From positions 1-13,052 of the forward strand of contig CALYQY010000067.1 of NCBI GenBank assembly GCA_945291235.1: 13,052 bases of DNA, read 5' to 3'. This document shows, one piece after another, positions 5,934 through 13,052 of this stretch. Source of the DNA: an uncultured Gilliamella sp. (GTDB lineage Bacteria; Pseudomonadota; Gammaproteobacteria; Enterobacterales; Enterobacteriaceae). Positions within the stretch are counted from its first letter, which is position 1. Each line of letters begins with the position of its first letter. The translations under genes and the position numbers were made by a program. Under the pieces are notes generated by a model. It was given only the letters and a program-made list of their open reading frames with translations. It was not told the DNA's origin and did not search any database.

Positions 5934-7784
5934 ATGAAATTAAAACAATCCTTATATGCTATTGTAATATTAGCACTATATGCATTACTGGTTGGCTGTA
6001 CACTCAATATATCAAAAAAATCTTCTGATTTTGATGAGACTAAAGATTCTGCTTATTATTTATCCCAGGTAGATTCTGCGACCGGTTCAGCTAAGACAAA
6101 CTGGCAATTATTGGCGGTGCGAGCGTTAGTGAAAGAAAATAAAATTTCACAAGCGAAGTCGATCTTATCTCAGCTAACCGATCTCAATGTTGCTCAGCAA
6201 AATGAAAAACTCTTATTATTAGGTGAAATTGCTGTTAAAACCGGTAAATCATTTGACCTCAACCAATTAAATGTTAAAGAATTAAATAATCGTCAATTAT
6301 ATCGTTACTACAGTATAAAATTAGCGTTTGACGCAAAAAGTAAAAATATCAATCAACAAGCGCATGATTATATCGATCTTGAAATATTTGCTACTGATCA
6401 GCAAAGAAAGCAAGTGATTCACAATACCTTTAATTTCTTCAAAAAACTAACTCAAAATCAATTAAGTTCAATTAGCGTTTACGACAATGAAACGACGTTG
6501 CAAGGTTGGGTTGATTTAGCGTTTGTGTTTTTAAACAATCGACCAGTGCCGGTGAAACAAGATGATGAAAATGGTCAAGCCATTGCAGCGAACGCTCAAA
6601 ATCAAAATGCAATATTAATTCAAGCGATTAAAGATTGGGCGATGCGTTATCCGGATCATCCAGCTAAATTACTTATTCCTTCTTTAACCGGTGAAGAGTC
6701 TATTTCGGTAGATAATGCAAATGCTAAAAAAGTCGCATTATTACTGCCATTAAATGGTTCTTCACGCATATTTGGTAATACTATTCGCCAAGGCTATGTG
6801 GATGCTATTAAATTTTATCCACAGGAGCCACAGCAAGACATGGTTATCTTAGATACATCATCTGCCCCAATGGAATCTTTAATTCAACAAGCTCAAGACC
6901 AAAATGTTCAATTAATCGTGGGGCCTTTGTTGAAAGATGACGTTACAAAAATAAAACAGTTATCCCCAAGTATTCCGGTTTTAGCGCTTAATAAAGTTGA
7001 TAATAGCGTCGCAACGACAAATAAGATGTGCTATTTTGCATTATCGCCAGAAGATGAAGCCATAGATGCGGCTAACCATATTTATGCGCAAAATAAAACA
7101 AGACCGCTATTACTTGTACCACAAACCGATTTAGGTCGACGGGTTGCACAAAGCTTTGCTAAACAGTGGTCACAACTATCGGCAAACAGTTCGCAAGCCT
7201 ATGTTCAATATTTTGCTAATGCAAGCTCGCTAAGAGCAAATATGAATCGCAATGTCGGAATTAGATTAACAGGTAGTCCGGTTTTTGCTGATGATGCATC
7301 CTATGCAGGTTCAGCTTCTGGTTTTGATGCCGTTTATGTTTACGCTTCATACGATGAAATGACATTAATTAAACCAATGCTTGATATGGGTGCGGGTAAA
7401 ACTGTGGGTAATGCATCGAGCTCAGTATTACTTTATTCCAGCTCTAAAAGCCATACCGCTAATCGATCAAACGATTTTAATTATGATATGAATCAAACCG
7501 AGTATGCCGATATTCCAATGATAGTAAACTTATCTGATAGTATGACAACAATGGTACCGGGTAATATTCAAAAAGATTATTCATTATTACGATTGTATGC
7601 AATGGGAATTGATGCTTGGAGACTAGCGAATCGCTTTAATCAGTTAGACTCTTATCAAGCTGATTTCCTAAACGGTATGACCGGGAAATTATCTACCAGT
7701 AACCAATGTGAAGTTACACGTTCGTTATCCTGGCAACAGTACGCTTATGTTGCAGCATCAACCAACACAACAAACGAAGAATAA
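5934..7784 (+). CDS. lpoA: LpoA, outer-membrane lipoprotein activator of PBP1a
   Basis: LpoA is anchored in the outer membrane and reaches through the periplasm to stimulate the peptidoglycan synthase PBP1a (MrcA). The N-terminus is a lipoprotein signal: basic MKLKQ, a hydrophobic stretch and the lipobox L-V-G-C with C22 as the acylated residue. Residues about 30-250 are alpha-helical and fit the TPR-like N-domain. From about 262 a periplasmic-binding-protein-like domain begins with KKVALLLPLNG (V267), includes IVGPLLK (V329-K334) and runs to about 600. It is 616 aa, shorter than E. coli LpoA (678 aa) but longer than the Haemophilus form. An ATG six bases upstream (5928) is less likely because its ribosome site would be too close. 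The gene leads a unit with yraN and diaA, the same order as in E. coli. Confidence 0.93.
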   Translation: MKLKQSLYAIVILALYALLVGCTLNISKKSSDFDETKDSAYYLSQVDSATGSAKTNWQLLAVRALVKENKISQAKSILSQLTDLNVAQQNEKLLLLGEIAVKTGKSFDLNQLNVKELNNRQLYRYYSIKLAFDAKSKNINQQAHDYIDLEIFATDQQRKQVIHNTFNFFKKLTQNQLSSISVYDNETTLQGWVDLAFVFLNNRPVPVKQDDENGQAIAANAQNQNAILIQAIKDWAMRYPDHPAKLLIPSLTGEESISVDNANAKKVALLLPLNGSSRIFGNTIRQGYVDAIKFYPQEPQQDMVILDTSSAPMESLIQQAQDQNVQLIVGPLLKDDVTKIKQLSPSIPVLALNKVDNSVATTNKMCYFALSPEDEAIDAANHIYAQNKTRPLLLVPQTDLGRRVAQSFAKQWSQLSANSSQAYVQYFANASSLRANMNRNVGIRLTGSPVFADDASYAGSASGFDAVYVYASYDEMTLIKPMLDMGAGKTVGNASSSVLLYSSSKSHTANRSNDFNYDMNQTEYADIPMIVNLSDSMTTMVPGNIQKDYSLLRLYAMGIDAWRLANRFNQLDSYQADFLNGMTGKLSTSNQCEVTRSLSWQQYAYVAASTNTTNEE

Positions 7785-8118
7785 AAATATTGGCAAGCAT
7801 TATGAGCAAATTGCTTGCCAATTTTTAATTCAACAAGGGCTGGTTTTCGTTGAACAAAATAGTCGATGTCGCTTAGGTGAAATTGACTTAATTATGCGTG
7901 ACAAACAGTGTTTTGTATTTGTTGAAGTGCGCTACCGTAAGAATGCTAATTTTGGTGAAGCTGAAACGACAGTTACGCCGTCTAAACAAGCCAAAATTAG
8001 GCAAGCGGCACAACTTTGGATGATATCGAATAATTTAAACATAGAAGAAACCGAATTTAGATTTGATGTTTTTGCCGTGACCGGTAAAAACCAGAAATGG
8101 ATTATCAATGCGTTTTAA
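7747..8118 (+). CDS. yraN: YraN family protein (UPF0102, endonuclease-like fold)
   Basis: YraN is a small conserved protein with a restriction-endonuclease-like fold; its role is not settled. The signature is clear: G44-E45-I46-D47-L48-I49-M50 followed by F57-V58-F59-V60-x-V-R-Y-R style strand, precisely FVFVEVRYR with E60 and R62, then S-K-Q-x-K-I and a late FRFDVFAVTG. D47 and E60 are the expected core acidic residues, with arginine where nucleases usually have lysine. I chose ATG 7747 (123 aa), which gives an N-terminus close in length to other family members. A GTG at 7708 would add 13 residues encoded wholly inside lpoA. Either start lies inside the end of lpoA in another frame (38 bp overlap for 7747), so translation is probably coupled. 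No good ribosome site is visible for either. Confidence 0.88.
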   Translation: MLQHQPTQQTKNKNIGKHYEQIACQFLIQQGLVFVEQNSRCRLGEIDLIMRDKQCFVFVEVRYRKNANFGEAETTVTPSKQAKIRQAAQLWMISNNLNIEETEFRFDVFAVTGKNQKWIINAF

Positions 8119-8123
8119 TTTTT

Positions 8124-8129
8124 AGGTGA
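8124..8129 (+). promoter_or_regulatory. Ribosome-binding site that selects the diaA start
   Basis: AGGTGA at 8124-8129 is five bases before the GTG at 8135. The in-frame GTG at 8126 lies inside this site and has no Shine-Dalgarno of its own, so 8135 is the better start. Confidence 0.65.
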
Positions 8130-8134
8130 AAAAC

Positions 8135-8713
8135 GTGCAAGACTTAATTAAAAATTATTTTACAGAAAGTATTCAAACACAAATTGTCATGGCTGAGTCA
8201 CTCGGTTCTTCCATAGAAAAAGCTGCTAATATTATTGTCGAGAGTTTGCTAAACGGGAATAAAATAATGAGTTGTGGCAATGGCTCTGCGGCGGCAAATG
8301 TGCAAAGTTTTACCTCACGTTTAATTACCAGTATGGATATAGAAAGACCGAGCATTCCTGCTATTGCGTTAGTCTCTGATAATGTGTTACTCAGTGCTAT
8401 TAGTAATCATGAAGAAGTCTATGCTCGCCAAATTCAAGCACTCGGTCATCGAGGTGATACCTTAGTTATCTCTACTTGCCAGGGTAATAGCCGATCGATT
8501 ATTCGTGCCGTACAAGAGGCGGTAATCAAAGATATGAAAATTGTTGCCTTGACCGCTTTTGATGGTGGTGAAGTTATTGGTTTACTGGGGCAAAATGATA
8601 TCGAAATTCGAATTCCGTCATACAAAAAAGTCATGGCATATGAAATGCATGCCATGATTTTAAACTGTTTATGCCAATTAATTGAAAACACATTGTTTAT
8701 TCATGGTGAATAA
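8135..8713 (+). CDS. diaA: DnaA initiator-associating protein DiaA (SIS domain)
   Basis: DiaA is a tetrameric SIS-fold protein that binds several DnaA molecules at oriC and promotes timely replication initiation. From GTG 8135 the protein is 192 aa (E. coli 196) and begins M-Q-D-L-I-K-N-Y-F-T-E-S-I-Q-T-Q-I, lining up with E. coli M-Q-E-R-I-K-A-C-F-T-E-S-I-Q-T-Q-I. The SIS sugar-phosphate-like loops are CGNGSAAANVQSF (47-59) and STCQGNSRSI (113-122). A few residues are missing relative to E. coli near 91-94 (NHEEVYARQ). ERPSIPAIAL, GHRGDTL, EIRIPS and the C-terminal EMHAMILNCLCQLIENTLF are family hallmarks and separate it from GmhA heptose isomerase, its closest relative. It sits 16 bp after yraN. 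In E. coli dolP follows; here gyrA does. Confidence 0.93.
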   Translation: MQDLIKNYFTESIQTQIVMAESLGSSIEKAANIIVESLLNGNKIMSCGNGSAAANVQSFTSRLITSMDIERPSIPAIALVSDNVLLSAISNHEEVYARQIQALGHRGDTLVISTCQGNSRSIIRAVQEAVIKDMKIVALTAFDGGEVIGLLGQNDIEIRIPSYKKVMAYEMHAMILNCLCQLIENTLFIHGE

Positions 8714-8734
8714 GTTGAAATTAAATCAGTTTAA

Positions 8735-8765
8735 TTCTGCATTTATAGTGATTTTGTGCTATAAT
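8735..8765 (+). promoter_or_regulatory. Extended -10 promoter of gyrA
   Basis: TGCTATAAT at 8757-8765 is a perfect extended -10 (TGn plus TATAAT). The -35 region is weak; the best match is TCTGCA at 8736-8741, three of six, 18 bp upstream. A strong extended -10 with a poor -35 is a plausible design for a gyrase gene that responds to DNA supercoiling, but that response is inferred. Transcription would start near 8772. Confidence 0.65.
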
Positions 8766-8810
8766 TATAGGCTGATTTGATGACTTAAATTAATAAGAGA
8801 ACATGGTGTT

Positions 8811-11504
8811 ATGACCGAACTAGCCAAAGAAATAACCCCCGTTAATATTGAAGATGAATTGAAATCCTCGTATCTTGATTATGCAATGTCTGTTATTGTC
8901 GGGCGTGCATTACCTGATGTGCGTGACGGATTAAAACCGGTACATAGACGGGTTTTATTTGCCATGCATGAGGCCGGATACGATTGGAATAAACCTTATC
9001 GAAAATCTGCACGTGTTGTAGGGGATGTGATCGGTAAATATCATCCACATGGCGACTCAGCTGTCTATGACACTATCGTACGTATGGCTCAGCCGTTTTC
9101 GTTACGCTATATGCTTGTCGACGGTCAAGGTAACTTCGGTTCGGTTGACGGTGACTCAGCGGCGGCGATGCGTTATACCGAAATTCGCATGCAAAAATTC
9201 GCTGGCGCATTACTAACCGATCTCGATAAAGAAACGGTCGACTTCTCGCCTAACTACGACGGCTCAGAAATGATCCCCGATGTGTTACCAACACGTATCC
9301 CTAATTTATTGATTAATGGCTCATCCGGGATTGCCGTTGGTATGGCAACCAACATTCCACCTCACAATTTAACTGAAGTTATCAATGGTTGTCTTGCTTT
9401 TATCGAAGATGAAAATATTTCAGTTGAAGGATTAATGGAGCATATTCAAGGTCCGGATTTCCCAACTGCTGCGCTAATCAATGGTCGCAAAGGTATCGAA
9501 AATGCTTACCGTACCGGGCGTGGTATTATTTATATTCGTTCTAAAGCTACCGTTGAAGTCGATGACCAAACCGGTCGTGAAACAATCATCGTTAACGAAA
9601 TTCCTTATCAAGTTAACAAGAAAAAGCTTATCGAAAAGATTGCAGAATTAGTTAAAGACAAAAAAGTCGAAGGCATTTCTGCATTACGTGATGAATCTGA
9701 TAAAGACGGTATGCGTATTGTCATTGAAATCAAACGAGATGCTGTTGGTGAAGTGGTATTAAACAATCTTTTCTCACTGACGCAATTACAAGTCTCATTT
9801 GGTATCAACATGGTAGCCTTACATAAAGGTCAACCAAAACTATTAAACCTACGGGAAATGATTGAAGCATTTGTGCTTCACCGTCGGGAAGTGGTGACTC
9901 GTCGAACCATTTATGAACTGCGTAAAGCACGTGAGCGTGCCCATGTGTTAGAAGGCCTCGCTATTGCGCTGGCCAATATCGATCCAGTGATTGAGTTAAT
10001 CCGCGCGGCAGCAACGCCAGCGGAAGCGAAAGCCAAATTATTAGCGCAAGCTTGGCAATTAGGCCATGTTGCCGCTATGCTGGAAAAAGCCGGTGATGAT
10101 GCCGCTCGTCCGGAAGACCTTGCACCGGAATTTGGTATTCGTGATGGTCACTATTACCTATCTGAAGCGCAAGCACAAGCTATTTTAGATCTACGTTTAC
10201 ACCGTTTAACTGGTCTTGAACATGAAAAAATCCTTGATGAATATAAAGAGCTATTAGTTTTAATTGGTGAACTATTATTTATCTTATCAAGCCCGGAACG
10301 ATTGATGGAAGTGATTCGCGAAGAGCTTGAAGCTGTTCGTGACCAATTCCAAGATGCTCGTAGAACTGAAATCACGGCAAGTAGCGCAGATATCAATATT
10401 GAAGATCTTATCGCTCAAGAAGATGTTGTTGTGACGTTATCGCATCAAGGTTACGTAAAATATCAACCATTATCAGATTACGAAGCTCAGCGTCGTGGTG
10501 GTAAAGGTAAGTCAGCGACCAAAATCAAAGAAGAAGATTTTGTTGAAAAATTACTCGTGGCAAATACTCACGACACTATTTTATGTTTCTCAAGCCGTGG
10601 GCGATTGTATTGGATGAAGGTTTATCAATTACCGGAAGCCAGCCGTGGATCACGTGGTCGACCAATCATCAATTTATTACCACTGGAAGCTGATGAGCGC
10701 ATTACTGCCATTTTGCCTGTTCGGGAATTTGATGATGAACATTGCGTCTTTATGGCAACCGCACAAGGAACGGTTAAGAAAACTTCACTTATTGAATTTA
10801 GCCGCCCTCGCAGTGGTGGAATTATTGCGATTAACTTACGTGATGATGACGAATTAATCGGCGTTGATTTAACTAGTAATGAAACATCTGATATCGTTGA
10901 TGATGAAGAGCTGAATGATGATTTAATCGTTGATGAGACTGACAATGATGACGAAGTGTCTCAAATCTCTAATACAGAAGACATTATGTTATTTTCAGCT
11001 AATGGTAAAGTTGTTCGATTCCCGGCAAATAAAGTTCGTTGCATGGGACGAACGGCAACAGGTGTTAGAGGAATAAAATTAGAAGGCGATGATAAAGTTG
11101 TCTCACTTATTGTTCCTCGTGGAAATGGTGCAATTTTAACTGCAACGCAAAATGGTTATGGTAAACGTACTGAACAAGAATTATATCCAACTAAATCACG
11201 TGCAACTAAAGGCGTAATATCGATTAAAGTCAGTGAGCGAAATGGTGCAGTAGTTGGTGCAGTACAAGTTGAAGAAACGGATCAAATCATGTTAATTACT
11301 GATGCCGGTACATTAGTCCGTACTCGTGTATCAGAAGTGAGTGTTGTTGGTCGAAATACGCAAGGCGTGATGTTAATTCGTACTGCGGATAACGAGAAAG
11401 TGGTCGGATTACAGCGAATTGCTGAAACTGAGGATGAGGCAGATACGGAATTATCTCAGCAAAATGAGGAGCTGGGTGATTCCGCACAGGAATCCGAAGA
11501 ATAA
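8811..11504 (+). CDS. gyrA: DNA gyrase subunit A
   Basis: GyrA is the DNA-breaking subunit of the A2B2 gyrase that introduces negative supercoils. It is 897 aa (E. coli 875). The N-terminal breakage-reunion domain (about 30-490) holds the catalytic Y122 in AAAMRYTE. The quinolone-determining positions S83 and D87 ([11 protein letters not shown]) are both wild type, so no classic resistance change is present. The C-terminal wrapping domain carries the GyrA box QRRGGKG at 560-566, essential for wrapping DNA. The length difference comes from an acidic insertion at about 690-721 between LIGVDLTS and EDIMLFS, segments nearly adjacent in E. coli, partly offset by a shorter acidic tail after about 870. 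The start is supported by identity with E. coli ([13 protein letters not shown]). AAGAGA at 8795-8800 is ten bases away, slightly far. It has its own promoter and terminator. Confidence 0.98.
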   Translation: MTELAKEITPVNIEDELKSSYLDYAMSVIVGRALPDVRDGLKPVHRRVLFAMHEAGYDWNKPYRKSARVVGDVIGKYHPHGDSAVYDTIVRMAQPFSLRYMLVDGQGNFGSVDGDSAAAMRYTEIRMQKFAGALLTDLDKETVDFSPNYDGSEMIPDVLPTRIPNLLINGSSGIAVGMATNIPPHNLTEVINGCLAFIEDENISVEGLMEHIQGPDFPTAALINGRKGIENAYRTGRGIIYIRSKATVEVDDQTGRETIIVNEIPYQVNKKKLIEKIAELVKDKKVEGISALRDESDKDGMRIVIEIKRDAVGEVVLNNLFSLTQLQVSFGINMVALHKGQPKLLNLREMIEAFVLHRREVVTRRTIYELRKARERAHVLEGLAIALANIDPVIELIRAAATPAEAKAKLLAQAWQLGHVAAMLEKAGDDAARPEDLAPEFGIRDGHYYLSEAQAQAILDLRLHRLTGLEHEKILDEYKELLVLIGELLFILSSPERLMEVIREELEAVRDQFQDARRTEITASSADINIEDLIAQEDVVVTLSHQGYVKYQPLSDYEAQRRGGKGKSATKIKEEDFVEKLLVANTHDTILCFSSRGRLYWMKVYQLPEASRGSRGRPIINLLPLEADERITAILPVREFDDEHCVFMATAQGTVKKTSLIEFSRPRSGGIIAINLRDDDELIGVDLTSNETSDIVDDEELNDDLIVDETDNDDEVSQISNTEDIMLFSANGKVVRFPANKVRCMGRTATGVRGIKLEGDDKVVSLIVPRGNGAILTATQNGYGKRTEQELYPTKSRATKGVISIKVSERNGAVVGAVQVEETDQIMLITDAGTLVRTRVSEVSVVGRNTQGVMLIRTADNEKVVGLQRIAETEDEADTELSQQNEELGDSAQESEE

Positions 11505-11516
11505 ATCTTTATTATT

Positions 11517-11547
11517 AAAAGGATTAGTGAAAAACTAATCCTTTTTT
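11517..11547 (+). terminator. Rho-independent terminator of gyrA
   Basis: AAAAGGATTAG (11517-11527) pairs perfectly with CTAATCCTTTT (11535-11545) around a TGAAAAA loop and ends in a six-T tract (11542-11547). It starts 13 bases after the gyrA stop. Confidence 0.9.
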
Positions 11548-11579
11548 GTTTTAGAAAACCTCAAAAGGAATCGTATGAG

Positions 11580-12902
11580 ATGTCATTTTTTATTAAAAAA
11601 ATCTTAACTAATCTTGCATGGCAAATTTTAATTGCCTTGATCTTAGGTGTAGTGACAGGTGCTTTTCTATATGAATTAGCAAATCCTAATCATGAATTAC
11701 ATTCATATTATCAATTTGCCATTGTTAATATTTTCCAACCTGCAGGTGATATTTTTATCCGTTTAATTAAGATGATTGTATTGCCAATTATTCTTAGTAC
11801 TTTAACGTTAGGTATAGCAGGCATTGGTGGTTCAAAACGTTTAGGAATGCTTGGTTTTAAAACTATTCTTTATTTTGAAATTATTACTACTATTGCTATT
11901 TTGTTAGGTCTTTTTTGGGGAAATTTCTTTGCACCTGGCGCGGGAATTGATTCTTCAACGTTAGCCTCAGCAGATATTAGTAAATATACTAAAGCAGCTG
12001 AAGAACTTAGCGGTAAACCTCACGGTTTAATTGTTATGATTTTAGACATGATTCCAGCTAATATCTTTAAAGCAATGTCTGATGGTGCAGTTTTACCTGT
12101 TATCTTCTTCTGTGTCTTTTTTGGCTTAGGCTTAATGTCGTTACCTGATAAACAGCGTGATCCATTTTTATTCTTGTTAAAAGTGGTATCAGATACAATG
12201 TTTAAAGTCACTAATATGATTATGCGTTACGCACCTATTGGGGTATTTGCATTAATCACGGTAACTGTTGCCAAATATGGATTCGCTTCATTATTGCCAT
12301 TACTGAAATTGATTTTAACCGTTTATTCAGCAATGATTATATTTACCTTGGTCATATTAGGTTTAGTTTGTAAATTGTGCCGATTTAATATTTTTACCTT
12401 ATTAAAAATATTGAAAGAAGAACTCGTCATTGCGTTTTCAACTGCAAGCTCTGAAACAGCTTTGCCTAAGATTATTGAAAAAATGGAAGCTTATGGTGCA
12501 CCGAAAGCAATTACGAGTTTTGTTATCCCTACTGGATATTCATTTAATCTTGATGGTTCAACACTATATCAAAGTATAACTGTTATTTTTCTCGCGCAAT
12601 TATTTGGTATGGATTTAAGCATTCTGGATCAAATTATCATTGTTATAACATTGATGATAGCATCAAAAGGGATCGCTGGTGTACCAGGTGCTTCAATTTT
12701 AGTGTTATCAGCTACACTTGGTAGTGTTGGTATTCCAATCGAGGGTATTGGTTATATTATGGGTGTTGAGCGTATTTTAGATATGGGTAGAACAGTAGTT
12801 AATGTTGTGGGTAATGCATTGGCTGCTATCGTTATAGCCCGCTGGGAACATGCTTTTGATGATAAAAAAGCAAGAGCATATGAGCAAGAATATTTAAAAT
12901 AA
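11580..12902 (+). CDS. gltP: Glutamate/aspartate:proton symporter GltP (DAACS family)
   Basis: GltP imports glutamate and aspartate through the inner membrane, driven by protons or sodium. It has 440 residues (E. coli GltP 437) and matches it along its length: LAWQILIALILG (12-23), PAGDIFIRLIKMIVLPI (54-70), AGIDSSTLASADISKY, RYAPIGVFALI (216-226). The family's substrate and cation region is intact: the serine-rich hairpin S287-T-A-S-S-E-T (287-293), the NLDGSTLY motif at 323-330, the second hairpin SKGIAGVPGAS (362-372) and the last helix D401-M-x-R-T-x-x-N408-V-V-G-N412. Eight membrane helices plus two re-entrant loops are expected. The start at 11580 gives the E. coli-like N-terminus; AGGAA at 11566-11570 is nine bases upstream. 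Another ATG at 11575 is better spaced but opens only a 10-codon frame. Whether it couples to H+ or Na+ cannot be read safely. Confidence 0.93.
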   Translation: MSFFIKKILTNLAWQILIALILGVVTGAFLYELANPNHELHSYYQFAIVNIFQPAGDIFIRLIKMIVLPIILSTLTLGIAGIGGSKRLGMLGFKTILYFEIITTIAILLGLFWGNFFAPGAGIDSSTLASADISKYTKAAEELSGKPHGLIVMILDMIPANIFKAMSDGAVLPVIFFCVFFGLGLMSLPDKQRDPFLFLLKVVSDTMFKVTNMIMRYAPIGVFALITVTVAKYGFASLLPLLKLILTVYSAMIIFTLVILGLVCKLCRFNIFTLLKILKEELVIAFSTASSETALPKIIEKMEAYGAPKAITSFVIPTGYSFNLDGSTLYQSITVIFLAQLFGMDLSILDQIIIVITLMIASKGIAGVPGASILVLSATLGSVGIPIEGIGYIMGVERILDMGRTVVNVVGNALAAIVIARWEHAFDDKKARAYEQEYLK

Positions 12903-12919
12903 GACATCATTTAATTTAT

Positions 12920-12948
12920 AAAGCTTTAGTTGAAACTGGAGCTTTTTT
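12920..12948 (+). terminator. Rho-independent terminator of gltP
   Basis: AAAGCTTTAGT (12920-12930) pairs with ACTGGAGCTTT (12935-12945), including two G-U wobbles, around a TGAA loop, followed by a six-T tract (12943-12948). It begins 17 bases after the gltP stop. Confidence 0.8.
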
Positions 12949-12982
12949 ATTAATTTAATCTAATTATCACAAACATAGATAT

Positions 12983-13010
12983 AAAAAAACCCAGCTTAGC
13001 TGGGTTTTTT
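12983..13010. terminator. Bidirectional terminator at the right end
   Basis: AAAAAACCCAGC (12984-12995) and GCTGGGTTTTTT (12999-13010) are perfect reverse complements around a TTA loop, with an A tract on one side and a T tract on the other. It can terminate + strand readthrough from gltP and a minus-strand gene entering from the right. Confidence 0.9.
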
Positions 13011-13024
13011 ATTTAAAAGTAAAA

Positions 13025-13052
13025 TTATTTAATTTTAGCTTCTTTATAAACA
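13025..13052 (-). CDS. Possible C-terminal end of a convergent gene (partial)
   Basis: Read on the minus strand, the last bases give ...V-Y-K-E-A-K-I-K followed by a TAA at 13027-13025, with the bidirectional terminator starting 14 bases beyond the stop. That arrangement is what the end of a convergent gene looks like. Eight residues are too few to name a protein, and another minus frame is also open here until 13009, inside the terminator. Confidence 0.35.

Noticed and set aside
8173..8691. Minus-strand frames of 60-81 codons opposite diaA
   Set aside because: They are antisense shadows of a conserved SIS-domain gene and have no independent start signals.
9051..9080. Fluoroquinolone-resistance change in gyrA
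   Set aside because: S83 and D87 are both the susceptible residues, so there is no resistance signature at these positions.
10625..10945. Minus-strand open frame of 106 codons opposite gyrA, rich in serine
   Set aside because: It lies entirely within the conserved gyrA coding region. The serine richness is the antisense image of Asp/Glu codons in the acidic stretch. There is no ribosome site or recognisable family.
1..13052. Mobile element, prophage, CRISPR array, toxin-antitoxin or defence module
   Set aside because: No transposase, integrase, terminal repeats, spaced direct repeats or unrecognised gene cluster is visible. All genes of useful length match known core families.

Overview
The window looks like a conserved chromosomal segment from an AT-rich gammaproteobacterium. 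The proteins read like E. coli orthologues (RppH, Lgt, ThyA, LpxL, RlmM, LpoA, YraN, DiaA, GyrA, GltP), but the DNA is clearly AT-rich, the leaders are AT-rich and the gene neighbourhoods are rearranged relative to E. coli. That combination fits a host-associated lineage close to Enterobacterales/Pasteurellales, and Orbales (Gilliamella/Orbus type) is my best guess. The taxon is inferred from recalled protein sequences, not from a search. No phage, transposon, CRISPR or toxin-type module is visible. Every gene of useful length is on the + strand.

Layout. (1) 1-55: possible last bases of a tRNA (tRNA-Asp-like CCGCCA) followed by a strong terminator. (2) 79-696: a promoter and a YgjV-family inner-membrane protein. 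(3) 795-3024: a tight rppH-lgt-thyA operon with ATGA overlaps at both junctions. (4) 3025-3272: a spacer with a perfect hairpin and a possible 41-codon ORF that ends in an ATGA overlap with the next gene. (5) 3273-4223 lpxL and 4268-5350 rlmM. (6) 5351-5933: a long AT-rich gap with several inverted repeats, including a perfect 9-bp one just before lpoA. (7) 5934-8713: lpoA-yraN-diaA, compact, with yraN starting inside the end of lpoA. (8) 8811-11504: gyrA with its own extended -10 promoter and terminator. (9) 11580-12902: gltP with a terminator, then a bidirectional terminator and what may be the end of a convergent gene running off the right edge.

Functionally the window groups envelope building (Lgt lipoprotein acylation, LpxL lipid A acylation, LpoA activation of the PBP1a peptidoglycan synthase), nucleic-acid housekeeping (RppH mRNA decapping, RlmM 23S rRNA methylation, ThyA dTMP supply, DiaA replication initiation, GyrA supercoiling) and nutrient uptake (GltP). 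LpoA is itself an outer-membrane lipoprotein and so a predicted substrate of the Lgt made upstream.

I do not see an undescribed system here. The observations most worth a second look are a roughly 31-residue, very acidic insertion in the DNA-wrapping domain of GyrA, the inverted repeat in front of lpoA, the small ORF coupled to lpxL, and the absence of ptsP and dolP from positions where E. coli has them. Several start codons are reassigned here from ribosome-binding-site position (lpoA 5934, yraN 7747, diaA 8135).
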